In this document: piece by piece, positions 58,851 to 64,000 of the stretch
How the letters are laid out: each line of letters starts with the position of its first letter
Numbering within the stretch: the stretch's first letter is position 1
Assembly: GCA_026225395.1 (NCBI GenBank)
Contig: JAMFSR010000033.1
Span: forward strand, 1 to 64,000
Reading direction: 5' to 3'
Length of the DNA: 64,000 bases
DNA from: Granulicella sapmiensis
Lineage (GTDB): Bacteria > Acidobacteriota > Terriglobia > Terriglobales > Acidobacteriaceae
The notes under the pieces: generated by a model
Databases searched by the model: none
What the model was told of the DNA's origin: nothing
The model's input: only the letters and a program-made list of their open reading frames with translations
Translations under genes and position numbers: made by a program

Positions 58851-59594
58851 CCAGGCGATCGCTTCGCCCATGTGGAAGAACCCACCCGTCGGGCCGTCCT
58901 CGGGCAACGTGGCCAGCATCACTTCGGTCTTCGCTCCATCGACCGCGCTCATCGGAGCGGAGCTTCCGCCGAGGTCCGTCTTCACCCATCCCGGGTGCGC
59001 CGAGTTCACCTTGATCTTCGTCTTCCGAAGCTCATGCGCCAGGTGGATGGTGAACATGTTCAGCGCAGCCTTCGAGGCGTTGTAGGCGAACAGCTTCGTC
59101 GTGTAGGTAGGCGAGCCCGGCGTGGCCTGCATGCTGATCGAACCAAGGATGCTCGACACATTCACAATCCTCGCCGCGTGTGCCTTCTTCAGCATAGGAA
59201 GCAGCGCTGTCGTCAGCGATACCACGGCGAACAGGTTTGCCTCAAACGTGGCGCGAAGGTTCTCCAGCTTCGTCTCGCTGGTGGTGTTCGTCGTCCACCC
59301 TTTTTCGAGCATCACGCCGGCGTTGTTCACCAGCACATCAAGATGGCCGAAGTCCTTCTCCACACACTTCATCGCGGCGTCGATGTCGCTCTGCCGGTTT
59401 ACATCCAGCTTGACCACGCGGGCATCGATCCCTTCGCCGCGCAGCTGCCGCGCCGCCACTTCTCCTTTGAGCGCATCACGCGAGCCCAGCAGAATCACAT
59501 ACCCCAGCTTGCCCAACTGCCGCGCCGTCTCAAAGCCGATGCCCTTGTTCGCGCCCGAAATCAGCGCCACCTTTTTGTAGCTGTTGTCACTCAT
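58848..59594 (-). CDS. Short-chain dehydrogenase/reductase, carbonyl-reductase-like
   Basis: A 248-residue classical SDR. Cofactor loop ALISGANKGIGFETARQLGK, NNAGVMLE, catalytic Ser in RIVNVSSILGSISM and YxxxK in FAYNASKAALNMFTIHLAHE, then VNSAHPGWVKTDLGGSSAPM. The N-terminal pattern prefers NADP. ATG 59594 (MSDNSYKK) has AGGAG upstream. It overlaps the thioesterase gene by 4 nt, so it is the last gene of the acyl-CoA operon, but its substrate is not clear. Confidence 0.9.
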   Translation of the reverse strand: MSDNSYKKVALISGANKGIGFETARQLGKLGYVILLGSRDALKGEVAARQLRGEGIDARVVKLDVNRQSDIDAAMKCVEKDFGHLDVLVNNAGVMLEKGWTTNTTSETKLENLRATFEANLFAVVSLTTALLPMLKKAHAARIVNVSSILGSISMQATPGSPTYTTKLFAYNASKAALNMFTIHLAHELRKTKIKVNSAHPGWVKTDLGGSSAPMSAVDGAKTEVMLATLPEDGPTGGFFHMGEAIAW

Positions 59595-60064
59595 ACCTTG
59601 CTCCTGATCTCCGCGGCGCTCTTGGCTCTGTGCATCAGCTCCGCGAACCGCTCCGCATACTTCACCGGCATTTCCCGCCGCTTCATATGGCGCCCCACCA
59701 CAATATGCACAGTCTCGCCTTCGCACAAGAGCGTCGCATCTTCGGCTCGCAAAATAGCATACTTGAACCGGATGATCGGCCCACGAACGCCCGCGAGCGT
59801 CGTCCGCACGAGTAGCTCGTCGTCGTACCGCGCCGGGGCGATGTAGCGCGCGGTCGCCTCCACCACGGCGATCATCGCGCCTTCTTCGATCTCCATGCTC
59901 TTGTAGTCCATGCCTGTTTGGCGGATGAACTCCACGCGCCCAACCTCAAACCAGACAAGGTAATTGGCGTGATAGACCACGCCCATCTGATCGGTTTCGG
60001 CATACCGCACCCTAACGCGGGCCTCACCGTATCCCCGCTCCAACAACACTTCCATGTCAGTCAT
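59591..60064 (-). CDS. Acyl-CoA thioesterase, YbgC/FadM type (hot-dog fold)
   Basis: A 157-residue hot-dog thioesterase. RVRYAETDQMGVVYHANYLV is the family signature with the catalytic Asp/His; VWFEVGRVEFIRQTGMDYKS and RYIAPARYDDELLVRTTLAG are the next elements. ATG 60064 or 60055. ATGA overlap with the SDR gene downstream; 31 nt after the enoyl-CoA hydratase gene. Hydrolyses short/medium acyl-CoA. Confidence 0.9.
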   Translation of the reverse strand: MTDMEVLLERGYGEARVRVRYAETDQMGVVYHANYLVWFEVGRVEFIRQTGMDYKSMEIEEGAMIAVVEATARYIAPARYDDELLVRTTLAGVRGPIIRFKYAILRAEDATLLCEGETVHIVVGRHMKRREMPVKYAERFAELMHRAKSAAEIRSKV

Positions 60065-60095
60065 CCCAACAGTTTAGTGGCCTTCGCGCCGTCTG

Positions 60096-60872
60096 CTATG
60101 TGCGTTTCCATACCGGCTTGCGCTTTTCCAGGAACGCCGCCACGCCTTCGCGAAAGTCCGCCGTCTCACGGGATGCCCTGTTCGCTTCAACAGCCAGCGC
60201 CAGCGAAGCCTCCAGCGTCCCCGCCAACTGCATCCGCAACAGCTTCTTGGTCGCCTTCAAACTCTCTGGAGAATTTTCGGTTAATTCACTCGCCAGGTCC
60301 TGCACGCGATCGTGCAGCTGGTCCAGCGGCACCACCTCGTTCACCAACCCGAGCCGCAGAGCCTCGTCCGCATTGAACTTCCGCCCACTCAGCAAAAGCC
60401 CGCGCGCAACCTTGTCCCCAACCAGCACGCTGAGATATGCCCCGACCAGCGCCGGCACAAATCCAATCTTTACCTCGGTAAATCCGAACAGAGCTTCGGT
60501 GGAAGCAATCGTAAAGTCGCACAGCATCGCAAGCCCAGTGCCGCCGGCAATCGCTGCGCGGTTGACCATCGCGATCGTCGGCAAGTCGCACTCCCAGATG
60601 GCTCTGAACATCCTGCTCACCTGGTCGGCAGCTACGCGATGCTCCTCCGGCGTGCGCTCGTGCATCTTCTTCAACACACTCAAATCCAATCCTGAGCAGA
60701 ACGCTTCGCCTTCGCCGGTAAGCACAACGACACGCGCTCCAGCGGCCTCAGCCCCGTGGAAGGCTGCAATCAGCTCATCCTGCATCTCCGGCACCAGCGC
60801 ATTGCGCTTCGACGGACGATCCATCGTCACCCACCGAATCCCACCCACATCCTCGACCTGAACCGTCTTCAT
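60096..60872 (-). CDS. Enoyl-CoA hydratase/isomerase family protein, possible methylglutaconyl-CoA hydratase
   Basis: A 258-residue crotonase. Motifs: WVTMDRPSKRNALVPEMQDE, VLTGEGEAFCSGLDLSVLKK (oxyanion-hole region), VNRAAIAGGTGLAMLCDFTI (second oxyanion element), FGFTEVKIGFVPALVGAYLS (catalytic Glu position). ATG 60872 (MKTVQVED) is preferred to 60896. Next to an HMG-CoA-lyase-like and a carboxyltransferase gene, it may be the methylglutaconyl-CoA hydratase of leucine breakdown; crotonase substrate cannot be read from sequence alone. Confidence 0.85.
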   Translation of the reverse strand: MKTVQVEDVGGIRWVTMDRPSKRNALVPEMQDELIAAFHGAEAAGARVVVLTGEGEAFCSGLDLSVLKKMHERTPEEHRVAADQVSRMFRAIWECDLPTIAMVNRAAIAGGTGLAMLCDFTIASTEALFGFTEVKIGFVPALVGAYLSVLVGDKVARGLLLSGRKFNADEALRLGLVNEVVPLDQLHDRVQDLASELTENSPESLKATKKLLRMQLAGTLEASLALAVEANRASRETADFREGVAAFLEKRKPVWKRT

Positions 60873-60879
60873 CGTATGT

Positions 60880-60902
60880 ACCCCTACGCTCTCCACTCTA
60901 CT
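60880..60902 (+). repeat. Short repeat-F-like run
   Basis: TACCCCTACGCTCTCCACTC between the enoyl-CoA hydratase start and the lyase stop; a weaker match to the other F runs. Confidence 0.35.
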
Positions 60903-61775
60903 TCACTGAACGACAACCCCATAACGCTTCGCCATCTCCGCGCTCGCGGTGATCAGGCCATCCAGCGGCCGCAGATCCGGAAGCTCCGCGCCCAGCTCCT
61001 TCAGCGTAGCCAACAACACTTCAGTCGGAACGTTCCCCACCAGCGCATCCTGCGCAAACGGACACCCGCCCAAGCCTCCAATCGCTGAATCGAACCGCCG
61101 GCAACCAGCTTCAAACGCAGCTTTCACCTTCGCTGCCGCGTCATCGGGCGCGGCATGCAGATGCACGCCAATCTCCAGGCCATCATGCACGCCGATCACG
61201 CAGCCCACCACATCGCGCACTTGCGCGGGCGTGGCCAGGCCGACGGTATCGGCAAGCGACACCTGCAGGACCCCTGCATCCACCAGCAGGTCCACCGCGC
61301 TCACCACTTCGTCGATATCCCACGGATCGCCATAGGGATTGCCGAACGCCATCGAGAGATACGCCACGACATCCAGCCCGGCCTTGTACGCGATCTCACC
61401 AATCTGCTCCAGTTGGTCGAGCGCTTCCTCCGGCGTCTGCCTCTGGTTGCGGTCGAGAAACTGCGGCGAGATGGAATACGGGAAACCTAGCGTCTGCACT
61501 GCGCCCGTCGCTACCGCGCGCTCCGCTCCGCGGGCATTTACGACAATACCAATAATCTCCACATCATCCGGTGGATCGAGATACTCCAGCACCACTTCAG
61601 AGTCCGCCATCTGCGGGACAGCCTTCTCCGAGACGAAGCTCACCGCGTCGATATGCTGAAAACCCGTCTCCATCAAAGCTCGGAGATACTGCGCCTTCAC
61701 CTCAGGCGGCAGCACCTTCGGCAAACCCTGCCACGCATCCCGCGGACATTCGATAATCTTCACCACGTCACTCAC
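60903..61775 (-). CDS. mvaB: Hydroxymethylglutaryl-CoA lyase
   Basis: A 290-residue TIM-barrel lyase of the HMGL type that splits HMG-CoA to acetyl-CoA and acetoacetate in leucine catabolism. Marks: VKIIECPRDAWQGLPKVLPP (with the Arg-Asp of the active site), FQHIDAVSFVSEKAVPQMAD, ISLADTVGLATPAQVRDVVG-like region (VSLADTVGLA), EIGVHLHAAPDDAAAKVKAA (metal His pair) and GGLGGCPFAQDALVGNVPTE, the conserved G-C loop. Overlaps the upstream carboxyltransferase gene by 4 nt. Confidence 0.93.
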   Translation of the reverse strand: MSDVVKIIECPRDAWQGLPKVLPPEVKAQYLRALMETGFQHIDAVSFVSEKAVPQMADSEVVLEYLDPPDDVEIIGIVVNARGAERAVATGAVQTLGFPYSISPQFLDRNQRQTPEEALDQLEQIGEIAYKAGLDVVAYLSMAFGNPYGDPWDIDEVVSAVDLLVDAGVLQVSLADTVGLATPAQVRDVVGCVIGVHDGLEIGVHLHAAPDDAAAKVKAAFEAGCRRFDSAIGGLGGCPFAQDALVGNVPTEVLLATLKELGAELPDLRPLDGLITASAEMAKRYGVVVQ

Positions 61776-63475
61776 GTCTGTAGCACTCCAGGGTTAAACC
61801 TACCAACTTCCGGGTTCAACGCAACTGCTTCCAACGCCGTCATCAAAACCTCGCGTGTCTTCGCCGGATCGATGATCGCGTCAATCCAAAGTCTAGCCGC
61901 TCCATACCGCGGATCGCCCTGTGCATCGTAGGTCGCCTTGATCTCGTCATAGATCAGCTTCTTCTCTTCCGCCGACAGCACCTTGCCCGCTCGCTCCATC
62001 TGCTTCACGCGCACCTCTACCAACGTGTTTGCTGCCGATGCTCCGCTCATCACCGCATACCGCGCTGTCGGCCATGCGAACAGAAACCGCGGATCATAGG
62101 CTTTACCACACATTGCATAATGTCCCGCGCCAAAGCTGCCGCCAACGATGACCGTGATCTTCGGCACCACACTCGTGCTCACCGCACTCACCATCTTCGC
62201 GCCTGCACGAATGATGCCGCTCCACTCCGCATCCTTGCCCACCATGAAGCCGTTCACGTCATGCAGAAAGATCAGCGGCACCAGCTGCTGGTTGCAGTCC
62301 ATGATGAACCGCGCCGCTTTCTGCGCGCTCTCGGTATAGATCACGCCGCCGAACTCCGTGCGCTTCTGGCCAGCCATCGGTCCTGTGGCTGTGATGGACG
62401 CCTGGTTCGTCTTTTGATTCGCCACGATCCCCACCGCGCGCCCGCCGATGCGCGCATACGCACAAACAAGCGTCCGTCCAAACTCGGCTTTGTACTCGTC
62501 GAACTCCGAGCGATCCACGAGCCGCGCGATCACCTCGCGCATGTCACAGCTGTTGCTCGCACCAACCGCAGGGTCCATCAACCCATACAGCTCTTCCGCA
62601 GCAAACTTCGGCACATCCTTCGCGGCGTCATAGGCCACGCGGCTGAACACGGCATGTTCGTTTCGGCTCCCTAACTTGCTCACCAGCGACCGCAGCCGCG
62701 CGATACACAGATGATCGTTCGGCTCCTTGAAGTCCACTGTGCCCGATATCTCCGAATGCATCTGCGCGCCGCCCAGTTCTTCCGCCGGAGTGACCTGCCC
62801 GATCACCGCCTGTACCAGCGCCGGCCCCGCGAGAAACAATCCCGAGCCTTCCGTCATCAGCACGGTATCGGTCATCACCGGCAGATACGCCCCACCCGCC
62901 ACGCACATCCCCATGATCGCCGTGATCTGCGGAACACCCAGCGAGCTCATCACCGCGTTGTTGCGAAAGACGCGGCCAAAGTCATCCTGATCGGGAAACA
63001 CATCCTCCTGCAACGGCAGGAACACGCCCGACGAATCGACAAGATACAGCGTGGGAATGCGGTTCTCGAGCGCAATGGTCTGCGCGCGCAGCACCTTCTT
63101 CGCGGTCATCGGGAAGAAAGCTCCAGCCTTCACGGTCGCGTCGTTGGCGACGATCATGCAGAGCCGCCCCTCTACACGTCCCAGGCCGGTCACAACGCCC
63201 GCTCCCGGCGCGCCGCCAAACTCCGCATACATGCCATGTGCCGCCCAGAGACCCAACTCCATCCACTCCGTTTCGGGATCAAGCAGCAATGCCAGGCGCT
63301 CGCGAACGGTCAGCCGGCCCTTGGCCCGCTGTGCTTCCGCAGCTTTCGCGCCACCGCCCTCACAAATCTTGTCTTCCTCTGCACGAACTCCGCCAAGCAG
63401 CGACACCATCGCCGCACGGTTCGCTCCGAACTTCACCGATCCTACATCCAGCTTCGACTTCCAGACATCCGCCAT
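61772..63475 (-). CDS. Acyl-CoA carboxylase carboxyltransferase (beta) subunit, methylcrotonyl-CoA type
   Basis: A 567-residue carboxyltransferase. Motifs: AKGRLTVRERLALLLDPETE, GAPGAGVVTGLGRVEGRLCM, PTLYLVDSSGVFLPLQEDVF, GIVANQKTNQASITATGPMA, FLHDVNGFMVGKDAEWSGII, VPKITVIVGGSFGAGHYAMC and AWPTARYAVMSGASAANTLV. The FFPMTAKKVLRAQ and LPLQ patterns fit MccB. ATG 63475 (MADVWKSK) is preferred; the frame extends to 63583 without similarity. The biotin-carrying alpha subunit is not visible in the window; it may be elsewhere. Confidence 0.9.
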   Translation of the reverse strand: MADVWKSKLDVGSVKFGANRAAMVSLLGGVRAEEDKICEGGGAKAAEAQRAKGRLTVRERLALLLDPETEWMELGLWAAHGMYAEFGGAPGAGVVTGLGRVEGRLCMIVANDATVKAGAFFPMTAKKVLRAQTIALENRIPTLYLVDSSGVFLPLQEDVFPDQDDFGRVFRNNAVMSSLGVPQITAIMGMCVAGGAYLPVMTDTVLMTEGSGLFLAGPALVQAVIGQVTPAEELGGAQMHSEISGTVDFKEPNDHLCIARLRSLVSKLGSRNEHAVFSRVAYDAAKDVPKFAAEELYGLMDPAVGASNSCDMREVIARLVDRSEFDEYKAEFGRTLVCAYARIGGRAVGIVANQKTNQASITATGPMAGQKRTEFGGVIYTESAQKAARFIMDCNQQLVPLIFLHDVNGFMVGKDAEWSGIIRAGAKMVSAVSTSVVPKITVIVGGSFGAGHYAMCGKAYDPRFLFAWPTARYAVMSGASAANTLVEVRVKQMERAGKVLSAEEKKLIYDEIKATYDAQGDPRYGAARLWIDAIIDPAKTREVLMTALEAVALNPEVGRFNPGVLQT

Positions 63476-63589
63476 CGCATCACCCAGAGAACTCGCAAAG
63501 ATAGCATGGTCGCGTGCCCCGCCGTCTGGCAAGCTGCTGACGAAGATGTAAGAATGGCAGAATCGACAACCAAGAACTAACAACCGCCT

Positions 63590-64000
63590 TTACGGCGTGG
63601 TCGACGAATAATTCGGCGAGTGCCGCGTCACCTTCTTGAACAGGAACTCCTGCACCACGTTCCCCAGCCCGTCGGCAGCCGCTCCAATCAACCCCTGTTC
63701 AATCACAATCGACGCCCCATCCTGGTCGCTCTTCGGGTAGTACACATTCGCAATCGCGCCCGCGGCCACATCGCCGCCAATGCTCGAGTAGTTCGGTTGC
63801 CATTTGCCGTTGTCGCCCCTGCAGATCACCGCCGAAGCCATCGCATACCAGAACCGATGCATCACCGTGCCGCGACCCATGTAGAAGTAGCGCGGGTCTT
63901 GGTGCAGGATCGACGGTAGAATCGCTCCACCGACAAACGTACCCACTGCCAGGTCACCCATGTTTGCGCCAAACCGCTTGCCATAGCCACCGATCCCCGA
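63590..64000 (-). CDS. Exported protein with LHQDPRYF motif, 5' end beyond the window
   Basis: The visible 136 residues continue upstream past base 64000 (GIGGYGKRFGANMGDLAVGT at the edge). The segment FVGGAILPSILHQDPRYFYM shares the LPSxLHxDxRYxxxG signature with the 15689-16612 protein, and SSIGGDVAAGAIANVYYPKS fills the equivalent place of its YYYPAG region. A paralogue of that exported family, function unknown. It lies 114 nt upstream of the carboxyltransferase operon end, same strand. Confidence 0.7.
   Translation of the reverse strand, partial: SGIGGYGKRFGANMGDLAVGTFVGGAILPSILHQDPRYFYMGRGTVMHRFWYAMASAVICRGDNGKWQPNYSSIGGDVAAGAIANVYYPKSDQDGASIVIEQGLIGAAADGLGNVVQEFLFKKVTRHSPNYSSTTP

Overview
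The window looks like chromosome from an Acidobacteriota bacterium of the Terriglobales (Acidobacteriaceae) type, a Granulicella/Terriglobus/Edaphobacter-like soil heterotroph. This rests on high GC, a tandem TIGR03435-family protein (44807-46414), a two-component-propeller/GGDEF sensor (20016-23186), small Cys/His proteins, exported beta-propeller and glycosidase genes, FucP-type sugar permeases, and many short stereotyped repeat 'words' between and inside genes. The genus is inference.

Layout. 1-2.2 kb: 3' part of ffh, broken by one frameshift, then two AT-richer orphan genes. 2.2-5.6 kb: an accessory island with a RAYT (REP-associated transposase) gene between two copies of its own repeat, a PIN-domain pair, a damaged-looking orphan mlaC, a second repeat family in direct orientation, and higBA. 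5.7-8 kb: a Cys/His mini-protein, a 34-residue membrane protein, and an ECF sigma / anti-sigma / CpxP-Spy-like operon. 8-16.6 kb: manA, a sugar permease, a large exported Ig-like protein with a degenerate metalloprotease region, trxB and exported proteins. 16.6-24.7 kb: a permease-RidA-PLP enzyme operon, the propeller-GGDEF sensor, an aminotransferase and tRNA-Thr. 24.8-40.6 kb: a GH43/32-like and a GH28 glycosidase, a probable small RNA, an AMIN-amidase, alaS, vapBC, a DUF429 protein, recX and an S9 peptidase. 40.6-57.4 kb: acyltransferase, HNH protein, comF, acyl-CoA dehydrogenase, a three-domain acyl-activating/ACP/acyltransferase fusion, a heme O synthase/DUF420 cluster, ssb, a sugar-dehydrogenase-like propeller and a LacI regulator. 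57.6-64 kb: frataxin, GT2, and a minus-strand acyl-CoA operon (carboxyltransferase, HMG-CoA-lyase-like, enoyl-CoA hydratase, thioesterase, SDR) that resembles the lower leucine pathway.

How it fits together. Plant-polymer use is served by the GH28 and GH43-like enzymes, two FucP-type permeases and manA. Branched-chain acyl-CoA catabolism is served by the operon at 58.8-63.5 kb and perhaps the acyl-CoA dehydrogenase at 43.6 kb. Envelope sensing is served by the sigma operon and the GGDEF sensor.

The least explained signal is the repeat load. At least seven short repeat families occur, and several sit in frame inside conserved genes (amiC, alaS, the DUF429 gene), where they add new linker peptides. 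alaS and the S9 peptidase also carry in-frame patches of clearly different base composition. All family assignments are by reading; no database search was possible.
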